A stretch of DNA of 64,000 nucleotides from an uncultured bacterium (GTDB lineage: Bacteria; Bacteroidota; Rhodothermia; Rhodothermales; Rubricoccaceae): assembly GCA_947493945.1 (NCBI GenBank), contig CANLSR010000007.1, positions 62,001-126,000 of the forward strand, read 5' to 3'. Both the position numbers and the translations under genes were made by a program. Under the pieces are notes generated by a model. It made no database searches. It saw only the letters and a list, made by a program, of their open reading frames with translations, and was not told where the DNA came from. Positions 49,918 through 58,568 of this stretch are shown here, one piece after another. The first letter of the stretch is position 1. Each line of letters starts with the position of its first letter.

Positions 49918-50810
49918 TGGGCCGGGCGCCGGCGTCGGTCTGGGCGCTGGTCGTCGTCGGGCTGGTCGCGCTCGGGTCGTCGCCGCTGCTGATCCGGCTG
50001 GCGGGCGACGTGCCGGCGCTGGCGCTGGCCGCGTGGCGGACGTCGGTCGTGGCCCTGGTGCTGGCGCCGGTCGCGCTGGGCCGGTCGCGCGCCGAGATCC
50101 AGGCGCTCACCCGCCGCGACCTGGCGCTGGTGGTGGCGGCGGGCGTGCTGTTGGGGGTCCACTTTATGGGCTGGATCGTGTCGGTCCAGCTCACGAGCGT
50201 CGCCAGCGCGGCGGTCCTGGTGACCACGACGCCGGTCTTTATCGTGGTGCTGGGCGCGGTGTTCTTGTCGGACCGCCCGTCGCGCCGGACCGCCTCGGCC
50301 ATCGGCGTCTCGGTGGTGGGGGCCGTGTTGATCGCGCTCGGGCAGGAGTCGGAGGGCGCCGTCTACCCCAACCCCGCGCTCGGCAACGCGCTTGCGCTGG
50401 GGGCATCGCTGGTGATGTCGGTCTACCTGCTCATCGGCCGCTCGGTCCGCCAGCGAGTCGGGTTCGTGACCTACTTCTGGACGCTCAACGTGGTGGCGGC
50501 GCTCACGTGCCTGGCGGGCTGTTGGGCGGCGGGCGTGCCGCTGGCGCTGCCGCTGCCGGTCGCGCTGCTGGCGGCGGCGATGGGGCTGGGGCCGGGCCTG
50601 CTGGGGCACGGCTCGTTCGCGGGCGCGCTGCGCTACCTGCCGGCGGCGCTGCTGGGGCTCCTGAGCCTGGCCGAGCCCATCTTGTCCTCGATCGGCGCGC
50701 TGCTGTGGTTCAACGAGGTGCCGTCGCCGGTGGCCGTGGTCGGGATGGTGACGGTGCTGGCGGCCATCGCGTCGGTGGTGTCGGCGGGGTCGGGGAAGCG
50801 CGGGGGTTAG
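49917..50810 (+). CDS. DMT-superfamily (EamA) transporter
   Basis: The 297-residue inner-membrane transporter has ten predicted helices in two EamA repeats (VWALVVVGLVALGSSPLLIR to VSVVGAVLIALG, then NALALGASLVMSVYLLIGRS to VTVLAAIASVVSAG). Typical features are LALAAWRTSVVALVL, ASAAVLVTTTPVFIVVLGAV and the second-repeat LLSLAEPILSSIGALLWFNE. The substrate is unknown; relatives move metabolites such as amino acids. The GTG at 49917 overlaps the DUF4293 stop by 1 nt. Confidence 0.93.
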   Translation: MGRAPASVWALVVVGLVALGSSPLLIRLAGDVPALALAAWRTSVVALVLAPVALGRSRAEIQALTRRDLALVVAAGVLLGVHFMGWIVSVQLTSVASAAVLVTTTPVFIVVLGAVFLSDRPSRRTASAIGVSVVGAVLIALGQESEGAVYPNPALGNALALGASLVMSVYLLIGRSVRQRVGFVTYFWTLNVVAALTCLAGCWAAGVPLALPLPVALLAAAMGLGPGLLGHGSFAGALRYLPAALLGLLSLAEPILSSIGALLWFNEVPSPVAVVGMVTVLAAIASVVSAGSGKRGG

Positions 50811-50829
50811 GGCGGTCCGGCGCGGTCCC

Positions 50830-51849
50830 CTACCGTCCGGTCTCTGCCCTCCAGCCCGTGAGGTCGGAGAACCGGCGGCGACCCCTGCCGAAGTAGTCCA
50901 GCACGACGCTGCCGCGGTAGGGCGGGAGGACCGGCACGAGGTCGTCGGGCGGTGGGACCTGTGCGATGCGCGCGCGCGCTTCTCGGCGGGCACGGCGGAT
51001 GGCGGACGCCTCCGCCCGGCTGCCGCCCGCCCAGGCGCGCGCCGCGGCGACGGCGTCCAGCACCCGCCGCGCCCTCAGCGCCCGTTTCGCCTGGGCCGGA
51101 GGCAGGTTTTTGGCCAGCATTACCAGGCCGTTGCGCACGTTGTAGAACATCTTGCGCGCGTCGCCCCGGGGCAGGGAGGCGCCGCCCAAGTGATACACCT
51201 CGGACGCCGGCTCGACGCGGATCCGCCCGCCCCGGCGCTGGAGCCGCCAGCACAGGTCGATCTCCTCCATGTGCATCCCGAACGACTCGTCGAAGCCCCC
51301 GGCCGCCTCGAACGCGTCGCGGCGGACGACGAGCGCGGCGCCGGTCGCCCAGAACACGTCGCGGGCGTCGTCATACTGGCCGCGGTCCGCCTCCAGCGTG
51401 TCGAACAGGCGGCCACGCGTGAACGGGTAGCCGTAGGCGTCCAAGAAACCGCCCGAGGCGCCGGCGTACTCGAACCGCTGGCGGTCCCCGTGCTGGAGCA
51501 GCTTGGGCTGGACGGCCACCACGCCGGGCTCGTCGAAGGCGGCCGCCAGCGGGCCGAGCCAGCCGGGCGGCACCTCGACGTCGTTGTTGAGGAAGCACAC
51601 CAGCTCTCCGGTCGCCGCCGCCAGCGCCCGGTTGTTGCCGGCCGCGAACAGCAGGTTCTCCGGGTGCCGCACCACGGTCACCTCGGGGTGCGCGTCGGCC
51701 AGCCACCCGGCCGTCCCGTCGTCCGACCCGTTGTCGGCCACGATCACCTCCAGGTCCGGGTAGTCGGTCGACAGCACGGACGGCAGGAAGCGCTCGAGCA
51801 GCCCCCGGCCGTTCCAGGTGACGATGACGACGGAGACGCGGGCGGGCAC
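50830..51849 (-). CDS. GT2-family glycosyltransferase
   Basis: The 339-residue GT-A-fold transferase belongs to the rhamnosyl/WcaA-like group (VSVVIVTWNGRGLLERFLPS, EVIVADNGSDDGTAGWL, ELVCFLNNDVEVPPGWLGPL). An acceptor region follows (FDESFGMHMEEIDLCWRLQR, RIRVEPASEVYHLGGASLPR). A positively charged C-terminal part (AKRALRARRVLDAVAAARAW) may contact the membrane. The GTG at 51849 is chosen because TAGCTTG lies 21 nt upstream and the sequence upstream of it is Pro/Gly-rich without fold character. The product is probably a surface polysaccharide or glycolipid. It is convergent with the DMT gene. Confidence 0.91.
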   Translation of the reverse strand: MPARVSVVIVTWNGRGLLERFLPSVLSTDYPDLEVIVADNGSDDGTAGWLADAHPEVTVVRHPENLLFAAGNNRALAAATGELVCFLNNDVEVPPGWLGPLAAAFDEPGVVAVQPKLLQHGDRQRFEYAGASGGFLDAYGYPFTRGRLFDTLEADRGQYDDARDVFWATGAALVVRRDAFEAAGGFDESFGMHMEEIDLCWRLQRRGGRIRVEPASEVYHLGGASLPRGDARKMFYNVRNGLVMLAKNLPPAQAKRALRARRVLDAVAAARAWAGGSRAEASAIRRARREARARIAQVPPPDDLVPVLPPYRGSVVLDYFGRGRRRFSDLTGWRAETGR

Positions 51850-51870
51850 GGGCGGCGGGGGAGCGGGCCC

Positions 51871-51877
51871 CAAGCTA
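51871..51877 (-). promoter_or_regulatory. TAGCTTG box for the GT2 gene
   Basis: On the minus strand TAGCTTG lies 21 nt before the GTG at 51849, supporting that start. Confidence 0.5.
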
Positions 51878-52130
51878 CCCCGTGCCGCCGTGCCACCCGG
51901 ACACGCGACCGGCGCGGCCCCATCGACCCCACCACGGGTCCGGGCCGCGCCGGCTACCACCATCGGCCCATCCCAAGACGGTCTCCGTGAGGGACCTCCC
52001 TTGCGAGACGGGTTTCGAGGCACGGCCCTAGACCAAACGGCCGGCTCGGCCTAACCCTGCTCGCCTAGTTTTCTGGGTCCGAGACCGGGGCGGACGCGGC
52101 CCCGCTGGCGGGCGCCGTCGGCGGGCGGGT

Positions 52131-52137
52131 TAGCTTG
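52131..52137 (+). promoter_or_regulatory. TAGCTTG box for recQ, near-leaderless
   Basis: TAGCTTG ends 5 nt before the ATG at 52143. If it is the -7 element, the transcript begins at or next to the start codon. The alternative is a start further downstream, but the next in-frame ATG (52263) would remove the conserved [10 protein letters not shown] motif. Confidence 0.45.
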
Positions 52138-52142
52138 CGGCC

Positions 52143-54110
52143 ATGGCCGATTCTCCCTCCGACCGCCCGCCCCGCGCTCCCGGGGACGCGCGCCAGACGC
52201 TCCGCGAGGTGTGGGGCTACGAGGCCTTCCGGCCGGGCCAGGACCGCGCCGTCGACGCGGCGATGGACGGCCGCGACGTGCTGGCGGTGCTGCCCACCGG
52301 CGGCGGGAAGTCGCTGATCTACCAGGTGCCGGCCGTGGCCCGGCGCGGGCTGGTGCTGGTGGTCTCGCCGCTGATCGCGCTCATGCAGGACCAGGTGGAC
52401 GCGCTGGCGCGGCGGGGCGTCCGCGCGGCGGTGCTCCACGGCGGCCTGGGCGCGCGCGCGACGGACCAGGCGTGGACCGACGCGGAGCACGGGCTCTACC
52501 GGCTGCTCTACCTCACGCCCGAGCGCCTGCGCACCGACCTGTTCGCCGCCCGCGCCCCGCGCCTAGACGTCGAGATGCTGGCCGTCGACGAGGCCCACTG
52601 CATCTCGGAGTGGGGCCACGACTTCCGCCCGGCCTACCGCGAGATCGCCCAGGCGCGCCCGCTCGTCACGACCGCCAGCGGGGCGGAGGCGCCCGTCGTC
52701 GCGGTCACGGCCACGGCCACGCCCGAGGTCCGGCGCGACATCGTGGCGCAACTCGCGCTCCGCGACCCCGAGGTCATCGTCCAGGGCTTCGACCGGCCCA
52801 ACCTGGTCTGGAGCGTCCACCACGTCCAGGACCCGGTGCGCCAGGCGCTCGACGTGTTCCGGGCCGTCCCGGGCGCCGGCCTGGTCTACGCCGGCACGCG
52901 GCGCGGCACCGAGGCGGTGGCCCAGCGGCTGAGGCGCGAGGGGCTCTCGGCGGAGCCCTACCACGCCGGCCTGGACGCCGAGACGCGCGGGGGCGTCCAG
53001 CGGCGGTGGCTCGGGGGCGAGACGCGCGTGATCGCGGCCACGAGCGCGTTCGGCATGGGCATCGACAAGCCCGACGTGCGGGCCGTCGTCCACACCGCGC
53101 TGCCGCCGACGCTGGAGTCCTACTACCAGGAGGCCGGGCGCGGCGGGCGCGACGGCGAGCGGGCCTACGCCGCGCTGGCGCTCGGCCCGGACGCGGAGTC
53201 GCTCCCGCGCGACCTGGCCGACCGGGGCCACCCGACGCCGGCCGACGTCCAGGCGGTGTACCAAGCGGCGGGCAGCCTGAGCCAGATCGCGCTGGGCAGC
53301 GAGCCCGAGGCGCCGGTGACGCTCGACCTGGGCCGGCTGGCGGCCGTCGCCGAGCGGCCGGCGGGCGTCGCGCAGGCCGCCGTGGACCGGCTGGCGGCGG
53401 ACGGCGTGTGGGACATCGTGCGGCCGCGCCAGGGCGAGGTCCGGGTGCGCCTGCCGCGCGGGCGCGACGGGTTGGTGCACGCCGTCCAGGCCGAGTCGCC
53501 CGCCGTCCAGGCCTTTGCCGACGCGCTCGTGCGGCGCCTGCCGCCCGCGGCCGCCCGCGAGGGCGCCGCGCTGTGGACCGACACGCTGGCGCAGGCCCTG
53601 GGCCTGACCGAGGAGCGGCTCGACGCCGGGCTCGACTACCTCGCCGAGCGCCGGGCCATCGAGGTGGTGCGCACCGGCCGGGGCCTGACGCTGGCCTGGC
53701 GAGGCGCCCGCGCCCGCCTGGCGCCCGTCGACGCGAGCGCGCTGGAGCGGGGCCGCCGCCGCAGCCACTCGCGGCTGGACGACATGGTCCGCTACGCCTC
53801 CTCGGTCGGGTGCCGCCGCCAGCACCTGCTGGCTTACTTCGGCGAGCCGGCGCCGGCGCGCTGCGGCCGGTGCGACGTGTGCCTGGGCCGCCACCGTCCC
53901 GACGTGGTCACGCCGTCCGACGAGCCGGCGCTCCGCGCCATCCTGTCGGCCGTGGCCCAGGGCGCGCCCGCCGCCGGCCACGACGCGCCCCGCCGCGACC
54001 GCCAGCTGGCCGACTGGCTCGTGGCCCAAGGCCTGCTCCGGCTCGCGGACCCGCTCGACGCCCGCTTCGAGCTGACGCCGGCCGGTCAGCGCCGGCTGGG
54101 GACTCGTTGA
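52143..54110 (+). CDS. recQ: ATP-dependent DNA helicase RecQ
   Basis: This is a 3'-5' SF2 helicase for recombination and fork repair. The 655-residue protein has motif 0 ([20 protein letters not shown]), Walker A ([17 protein letters not shown]), DEAH ([20 protein letters not shown]), [15 protein letters not shown], motif IV-VI ([33 protein letters not shown]) and a winged-helix part. The zinc-binding Cys set follows the RQC region ([20 protein letters not shown] and GRCDVCLG). No HRDC domain is visible; the tail after the zinc motif is ~75 residues. The order of winged helix before zinc site is that of the shorter RecQ forms found in Bacteroidota. Confidence 0.95.
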   Translation: MADSPSDRPPRAPGDARQTLREVWGYEAFRPGQDRAVDAAMDGRDVLAVLPTGGGKSLIYQVPAVARRGLVLVVSPLIALMQDQVDALARRGVRAAVLHGGLGARATDQAWTDAEHGLYRLLYLTPERLRTDLFAARAPRLDVEMLAVDEAHCISEWGHDFRPAYREIAQARPLVTTASGAEAPVVAVTATATPEVRRDIVAQLALRDPEVIVQGFDRPNLVWSVHHVQDPVRQALDVFRAVPGAGLVYAGTRRGTEAVAQRLRREGLSAEPYHAGLDAETRGGVQRRWLGGETRVIAATSAFGMGIDKPDVRAVVHTALPPTLESYYQEAGRGGRDGERAYAALALGPDAESLPRDLADRGHPTPADVQAVYQAAGSLSQIALGSEPEAPVTLDLGRLAAVAERPAGVAQAAVDRLAADGVWDIVRPRQGEVRVRLPRGRDGLVHAVQAESPAVQAFADALVRRLPPAAAREGAALWTDTLAQALGLTEERLDAGLDYLAERRAIEVVRTGRGLTLAWRGARARLAPVDASALERGRRRSHSRLDDMVRYASSVGCRRQHLLAYFGEPAPARCGRCDVCLGRHRPDVVTPSDEPALRAILSAVAQGAPAAGHDAPRRDRQLADWLVAQGLLRLADPLDARFELTPAGQRRLGTR

Positions 54111-54150
54111 GCGCCACCGCCAGCTGGGCGTAAGCGGTTCGGCACCCAGG

Positions 54151-55740
54151 CTACCGTGTCAACACCAACTGCCGCGAGGCCTCGAAGTGCTCTCCCCGAA
54201 CACGGACCAGGTACACGCCCGCCGGCAGGCCCGCGCCCGGCACGTCCAGCCGGACCCCCGCACCCGGGCCGACGGTTCCGCTGAACACCGTCGCCACCCG
54301 GCGGCCGGCGACGTCGTAGAGGTCCGCCCGGACCTGCTGGGCCTCGTCCACGCGCAGCGCCAGCCGCGCGCCGCTGGCGGTCGGGTTCGGGGACGGGTCG
54401 GAGAGGGCGTAGCTGGCCGGCGCCGGCGGGCCGTCCTGGGCGCCGGTCGTGAACGCCGCGTCGGGCCGGAGCACGAACAGCCCGTTGCTGATGTCGTTGG
54501 CCACCACGAGCCCGCTCTCGAAGTACGGGTAGTTGCTCCACTGGCCGTTGAACGTGGCCGCCGTCGACGTGGGGTAGGTGTCGAAAAAGGCGACCTCGGA
54601 GAGCGCCCCTCCCGCCACGCCCGACACGTCGAGGACGCGCAGGCCCGACTCGTAGTTGCTCTCGAACGCGTAGCGACCCCGGACGTAGAGGTTGTGGTCG
54701 ATCGTCGAGAGCCCCGAGTCGTAGACCATCGCGATCTCCGGGTTGTCGAGGTCCTGGTAGTCCAGGACGACGGTCCGCTGGCTCGGCACCAGCCCGTTCC
54801 GCTCGTCCAACTCGTCGTTGGTGAGCAGGTACCTGTGGTCCTCGGTGAGCCAGCCCTGGTGCGTGTACGCGCTCCGGGGGTAGGCCGCCTGAGAGATGAG
54901 CAGGACGTCCTGCTTGTCCGTCACGTCGAACGCCGTCACGACGTCCTCGTTGGCCCCGAAGCACACCTCGCGTCCGGTGTAGTCCGCGTCCGGCCCTCGG
55001 TAGACCACGCACTGCGCGTCGTGGGTGTAGCCGGGGTACCTCGACGCGGCGTCCTGGGCGGCGTCCGAGAAGCAGCCGGCGAACGTCGGGTTCTGGGGGT
55101 CCTGGATGTTGATCGCGTGGAAGCCCCGGGCGCCGCACGCCGCCGGCATCTCGGGGCCCGGCGCCGACCCGACGGCGTAGGCGAACCCGGTCTCCTCGTT
55201 AATCACGACGTTGTGGGCCGAGCCCAGGCCGGTGTACCGCGCGTCGGCGGTGAACGTGGTCGGCGGGCCGGTCAGGCCGCGGAGCCGGGTCAGGTCGAAC
55301 ACCTGCACCCCGTGGTTCCGGGCCTCGGAGACGATGAAGGCGTGGTCTCGGTACACCTTGACGTCGCGCCAGGGGATCGGCGTGGTGGCCGTGGGGAGCT
55401 TGCCCACCAGGCGAGGCCGGGTCGGGACCGAGAGGTCCACGAAGCCGGTCCCGTTCGCCGTGCCCACGAGCGCGTACTCCGTGCCCGTCACGGGGTCGGT
55501 CCACCCCCAGACGTCGTTGTGGTCGGACTCGCCCGAGGCCCCGACCGAAAACGCCGACCGCGGCAGGTGGCCCGCCAGCGCCACCCCGCTGCACGGGAAC
55601 GAGCCGGCGCCGGGGAGCGAGGCGAGGCCGTCGACGCAGGGGGCCTCGCCGGCGGCTTGGGCCTGGGCCGGCAAGGCGAGCGCGATCAGCCCGGCGGCGA
55701 GGAGGATGGGGCGGAGGGGCATGGCGGCGTGGCGGGACAT
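54151..55740 (-). CDS. Choice-of-anchor-B surface protein with T9SS sorting domain
   Basis: The 529-residue secreted protein has a signal peptide (PLRPILLAAGLIALALPAQA), then a repeated-blade body (LVGTANGTGFVDLSVPTRPR, VYRDHAFIVSEARNHGVQVF, GYTHDAQCVVYRGPDADYTG, YTHQGWLTEDHRYLLTNDEL) as in the choice-of-anchor-B/LVIVD propeller family. The last ~85 residues are a type A T9SS sorting domain (YALSDPSPNPTASGARLALR to LPAGVYLVRVRGEHFEASRQ). It is probably exported across the outer membrane and attached to the surface. It is paralogous to the next gene upstream. The ATG at 55740 (6 nt after a TACGTTG box) is used; 55722 is an alternative. Confidence 0.92.
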   Translation of the reverse strand: MSRHAAMPLRPILLAAGLIALALPAQAQAAGEAPCVDGLASLPGAGSFPCSGVALAGHLPRSAFSVGASGESDHNDVWGWTDPVTGTEYALVGTANGTGFVDLSVPTRPRLVGKLPTATTPIPWRDVKVYRDHAFIVSEARNHGVQVFDLTRLRGLTGPPTTFTADARYTGLGSAHNVVINEETGFAYAVGSAPGPEMPAACGARGFHAINIQDPQNPTFAGCFSDAAQDAASRYPGYTHDAQCVVYRGPDADYTGREVCFGANEDVVTAFDVTDKQDVLLISQAAYPRSAYTHQGWLTEDHRYLLTNDELDERNGLVPSQRTVVLDYQDLDNPEIAMVYDSGLSTIDHNLYVRGRYAFESNYESGLRVLDVSGVAGGALSEVAFFDTYPTSTAATFNGQWSNYPYFESGLVVANDISNGLFVLRPDAAFTTGAQDGPPAPASYALSDPSPNPTASGARLALRVDEAQQVRADLYDVAGRRVATVFSGTVGPGAGVRLDVPGAGLPAGVYLVRVRGEHFEASRQLVLTR

Positions 55741-55746
55741 CCCCCC

Positions 55747-55753
55747 CAACGTA
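55747..55753 (-). promoter_or_regulatory. TACGTTG box for the T9SS-exported protein
   Basis: On the minus strand TACGTTG ends 6 nt before the ATG at 55740, like recQ and the kinase-like gene at 19554. Confidence 0.4.
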
Positions 55754-55824
55754 CGCCCCCGTAACTCCAGGCGAAACACAAAACGGGAGGCCCCGACCGC
55801 GCGGAGCCCCCCGTCCACGCCGAG

Positions 55825-55843
55825 CGCCAGCGGGCCGCTGGCG
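55825..55843. repeat. GCTGGCGG-type extragenic palindrome, copy 7
   Basis: CGCCAGCGG (55825-55833) and CCGCTGGCG (55835-55843) are separated by one base, between the two choice-of-anchor-B genes. Confidence 0.6.
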
Positions 55844-55855
55844 GCGGCAGCCGCG

Positions 55856-57175
55856 CTACCGCTCCAGGCGCGGGCGCAGCACGAACAGCCCGTTGTTGGT
55901 GTCGCTCGCGATCACGAGCCCGCTCTCGAAGTACGGGTAGTTGCTCCACTGGCCGGCAAAGTTGATCGACGTGTCCTGGGGATAGGTGTCGAAAAAGCCC
56001 ACCTCGGTCATCGCGCCGTCCAGCGCCCGGCTGTGGTCCAGGATGCGCAGGCCCGACTCGTAGTTGCTCTGGTAGTTCAGGTCGCCGACGACGTACAGGT
56101 TGTGGTCGATGGTCGTGATGCCCGAGTCGTGGACGCCCACGAACTCCGGCTCGTCCAGGTTCTCGACGTTGAACAGCAGCGTCCGCTGGGTGGGGACCAG
56201 GCCGTTGGTCTCGTCAAGCTCGTCGTTGGCCAGGAAGCCGCGGCGGTCCTCGGTAAACCAGCCCTGGTGCGTGTAGGCGTCGAGCGGGTACTCGGCCATC
56301 GAGATCAGGCGGACGTCCTGCTTGTCGGTCACGTCGAAGAACGTCACTACGTCCTCGTTGGCGGCGGCGCAGACCTCGCGGCCGGCGTAGTCGGCGTCGG
56401 GCCCGTCGTAGACGATGCACTGGGCGTCGTGCGTGTAGCCCGGCGCCGTCACGGGCGCGGTGTCCTTGGCCGCGTCCGAGAAGCAGTTGACGAACGTCGG
56501 GTTCTGGGGGTCCTGGATGTTGATCACGTGGAAGCCCGGCGCGCCGCACTCGGCCGGCAGGTCGTCCCCGCGCGAGCCCGAGCCGACGGCGTAGGCGAAC
56601 CCGGTGTCCTCGTTGATCACCAGGTTGTGGACGTTGGTGACGCCGTCGTAGAGAGCGTCGGCTTGGAACTCGCCCTGGTCGGAGGTCAGGCCGCGGAGCC
56701 GGGTCAGGTCAAACACCTGCACCCCGTGGTTCCGGGCCTCGGACACGACGAAGGCGTGGTCGTCGTAGACCTTGATGTCGCGCCAGACCGTCGCCACCGT
56801 CTGGGTGGGCAGCTTGCCCAGCAGGACCGGCTGGGCCGGATCGGAGATGTCCACGAACTCCGTCCCGTTGTCGAGCCCGACGAGCGCGTACTCGCGGCCC
56901 GTCTCGGGGTCCTCCCAGCCCCAGATGTCGTTGAGGCCCGCCGCGTCGAAGTCGGCGAGGGGGACGAAGGCCACCAGGTCGACGTTGGAGCACTCGAACG
57001 GGCCGTCGGCCAGGTCCGCCGGGTCGTCGGTGGGCAGCGTCGCGCGGCCGTCGACGCAGGGGGCCGTCACCACGGCGGCGGGGGCGTCGCGGTCCGCGTC
57101 CATGGGGACGGTGGAGACGCAGCCGGAGGCGGCGAGCGCGAGCGCGAGGGCGCCCGGGAGGGTCAGTCGGGTCAT
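55856..57175 (-). CDS. Choice-of-anchor-B lipoprotein
   Basis: The 439-residue paralogue of the neighbouring protein shares its body (LNDIWGWEDPETGREYALVG, VYDDHAFVVSEARNHGVQVF, FHVINIQDPQNPTFVNCFSD, GYTHDAQCIVYDGPDADYAG, GQWSNYPYFESGLVIASDTN). Instead of a T9SS domain it has a lipoprotein signal peptide with lipobox (LALALAASGC), so it is probably anchored by lipid. It ends at LFVLRPRLER, where the paralogue continues into the sorting domain. The pair therefore looks like a tandem duplication with different export routes. It lies 33 nt downstream of the asparaginase gene on the same strand. Confidence 0.92.
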   Translation of the reverse strand: MTRLTLPGALALALAASGCVSTVPMDADRDAPAAVVTAPCVDGRATLPTDDPADLADGPFECSNVDLVAFVPLADFDAAGLNDIWGWEDPETGREYALVGLDNGTEFVDISDPAQPVLLGKLPTQTVATVWRDIKVYDDHAFVVSEARNHGVQVFDLTRLRGLTSDQGEFQADALYDGVTNVHNLVINEDTGFAYAVGSGSRGDDLPAECGAPGFHVINIQDPQNPTFVNCFSDAAKDTAPVTAPGYTHDAQCIVYDGPDADYAGREVCAAANEDVVTFFDVTDKQDVRLISMAEYPLDAYTHQGWFTEDRRGFLANDELDETNGLVPTQRTLLFNVENLDEPEFVGVHDSGITTIDHNLYVVGDLNYQSNYESGLRILDHSRALDGAMTEVGFFDTYPQDTSINFAGQWSNYPYFESGLVIASDTNNGLFVLRPRLER

Positions 57176-57208
57176 CGGGTACGAGGGGGCAGGCGTATCG
57201 GTCGGGGT

Positions 57209-57748
57209 CTACGGGTCGAGCGGGCCGGGATCGGCGACTTCGAAGCGGTTCCGGTCGCGGTCCTTGCGCACGTGGTGCGGGTCGAACACGCGGCCGTTCA
57301 TGGCAACGTACGCACCCGGCCCCAGCGTTTGGACCGCCGCGGCGGCGAACCCCACGTTGAACTCGGCGTCGGTGGCCTTGAAGCGGGCCGGCGCCAGCGA
57401 GCCGACGAACACGACCGTCGCCTGGGCGCCGGCGCGGCCGAGCGTGTCCGCGACCACGCGGGCGGTGTCGGCCATGGTGTCGGTGCCGTGCGTGACCAGC
57501 ACGCGGCGGGCGCCGGAGGCGAGCACGCGGTCGGCCACCGTCTGGCGGTCGGCGTCGGAGAGCTCCAGGCTGTCCTTGCGCATCAGCGTCTCGACGGTGT
57601 AAGGGAACGTGACGCCTGCCTCGGCGAGCACGGCGCCGATCTGGGGCTCGCCGATCTCGTAGGCGCTCTTGGCGTCGAAGTACTCCTTGTCGATGGTGCC
57701 CCCGGTGGTCAGGATCAGCACCGGCTCGGGGGCAGCGTCGGGGGTCAT
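57209..57748 (-). CDS. Short asparaginase-domain protein
   Basis: The 179-residue protein has only the N-terminal asparaginase domain: LILTTGGTIDKEYFDAKSAY (first catalytic Thr), MRKDSLELSDADRQTVAD, VTHGTDTMADTARVVAD (second Thr and Asp), and VGSLAPARFKATDAEFNVGF. Type I/II enzymes have ~330 residues and a second domain, which is absent here. The frame ends cleanly (RNRFEVADPGPLDP) rather than being broken. Short forms of this kind are annotated in Bacteroidota; their substrate is not certain. It lies 43 nt after a small lipoprotein gene. Confidence 0.85.
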   Translation of the reverse strand: MTPDAAPEPVLILTTGGTIDKEYFDAKSAYEIGEPQIGAVLAEAGVTFPYTVETLMRKDSLELSDADRQTVADRVLASGARRVLVTHGTDTMADTARVVADTLGRAGAQATVVFVGSLAPARFKATDAEFNVGFAAAAVQTLGPGAYVAMNGRVFDPHHVRKDRDRNRFEVADPGPLDP

Positions 57749-57791
57749 CGGCGAGGGAGAGGGGAGTGAGTGGGGCGCTGGTCTCGGCCGT

Positions 57792-58130
57792 CTACTCGTC
57801 GGCGACCCCCCGGCGCTCCAGGGACAGGCGGGCGTCGAGGGCGTCGTAGGTCGCCCGAGTGAGGGCGGGGTCGTCGGCCAGCGCGCGCAGGCGGGCCGCC
57901 AGCGCGGCGGAGTCGAGGTCGTGGGCCGCCAGCGCGACCCGGCGCAGGCTGTCGGCCGTCGCGCCCGGGTCGCGCCCGGTCGTGTCGAGCGCGGCGCGGG
58001 CGTCGGCCAGGTGGGCGTCGGCGAGCGCCTCGACCAGCGTCGAGTCCACGGCCGGCGCCTCCCCCGACGGCGCTCCGCACGCCGCCGCGCTGGCGACGGC
58101 CACCGCCAGCGCGGCGGCGCGAGCGGTCAC
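57792..58130 (-). CDS. Small lipoprotein, DUF4296-like
   Basis: The 112-residue product begins with a lipoprotein signal (MTARAAALAVAVASAAAC, Cys18 as the lipidation site). A helical body follows with LVEALADAHLADARAALDTT and LRRVALAAHDLDSAALAARL, and it ends near ATYDALDARLSLER. The spacing of the DxHLADA helix and the later D-S helix resembles DUF4296, a Bacteroidota lipoprotein family of unknown function. The match is by pattern only. Its start overlaps the upstream gene by 4 nt. Confidence 0.65.
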   Translation of the reverse strand: MTARAAALAVAVASAAACGAPSGEAPAVDSTLVEALADAHLADARAALDTTGRDPGATADSLRRVALAAHDLDSAALAARLRALADDPALTRATYDALDARLSLERRGVADE

Positions 58131-58471
58131 GCGGGCTGGGCGCTGGATTGGGCGACGGCCTCGGGCGGGGCCTCCACCTCCATCCGCAGCAGGTGCGCGG
58201 CGTAGGTCTTGCCCTGGGCGTCCAGCTTGAGCGAGACCGTGCCGCCGCCGCCCAGCGCGCCGTGGAGCATAAAGTTCAGGGCCGACAGGTTGGGCAGCTC
58301 GAACCGCTCCACCTCGCCGTCGACGCGCGGCCCGAAGTGGGCCTTGACGCGCTCGGCCGTGACCGTCTCGCGGAGCCAGTCGTAGTGGGCCGGGTCGCGC
58401 GCGATCAAGCCCACGTTGACGGCGTCGCCCTTGTCGCCGGAGCGTCCAAAGCAGAAGTCCAGAAGTTTCAT
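58127..58471 (-). CDS. AtuA-related C-terminal domain protein
   Basis: The 114-residue product matches the stand-alone ferredoxin-fold C-terminal domain of AtuA-type proteins: KLLDFCFGRSGDKGDAVNVG, LIARDPAHYDWLRETVTAER, VKAHFGPRVDGEVERFELPN and LSALNFMLHGALGGGGTVSL. AtuA proteins take part in acyclic terpene use, and the small domain is usually encoded beside a DUF1446 protein; none is seen within the window. The ATG at 58471 starts the fold, and the upstream codons (Arg/Ser/Pro) are not included. The coding end overlaps the DUF4296-like gene by 4 nt. Confidence 0.85.
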   Translation of the reverse strand: MKLLDFCFGRSGDKGDAVNVGLIARDPAHYDWLRETVTAERVKAHFGPRVDGEVERFELPNLSALNFMLHGALGGGGTVSLKLDAQGKTYAAHLLRMEVEAPPEAVAQSSAQPA

Positions 58472-58520
58472 CGGGTGGTGTCGGGTCGGGTGGTGTGTCC
58501 AGGTCGTCAGCCTCGGAACC

Positions 58521-58540
58521 GGCCCGGAGGCCTCCGGGCC
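58521..58540. repeat. Perfect 20-nt palindrome between hisG and the AtuA-like gene
   Basis: GGCCCGGAGG (58521-58530) is followed by its reverse complement. With no T-run on either strand it is not a classical terminator, but it could still act as a transcript-processing or attenuation hairpin. Confidence 0.5.
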
Positions 58541-58568
58541 CGATCTGACACTGGAAGATCGCACGTCG

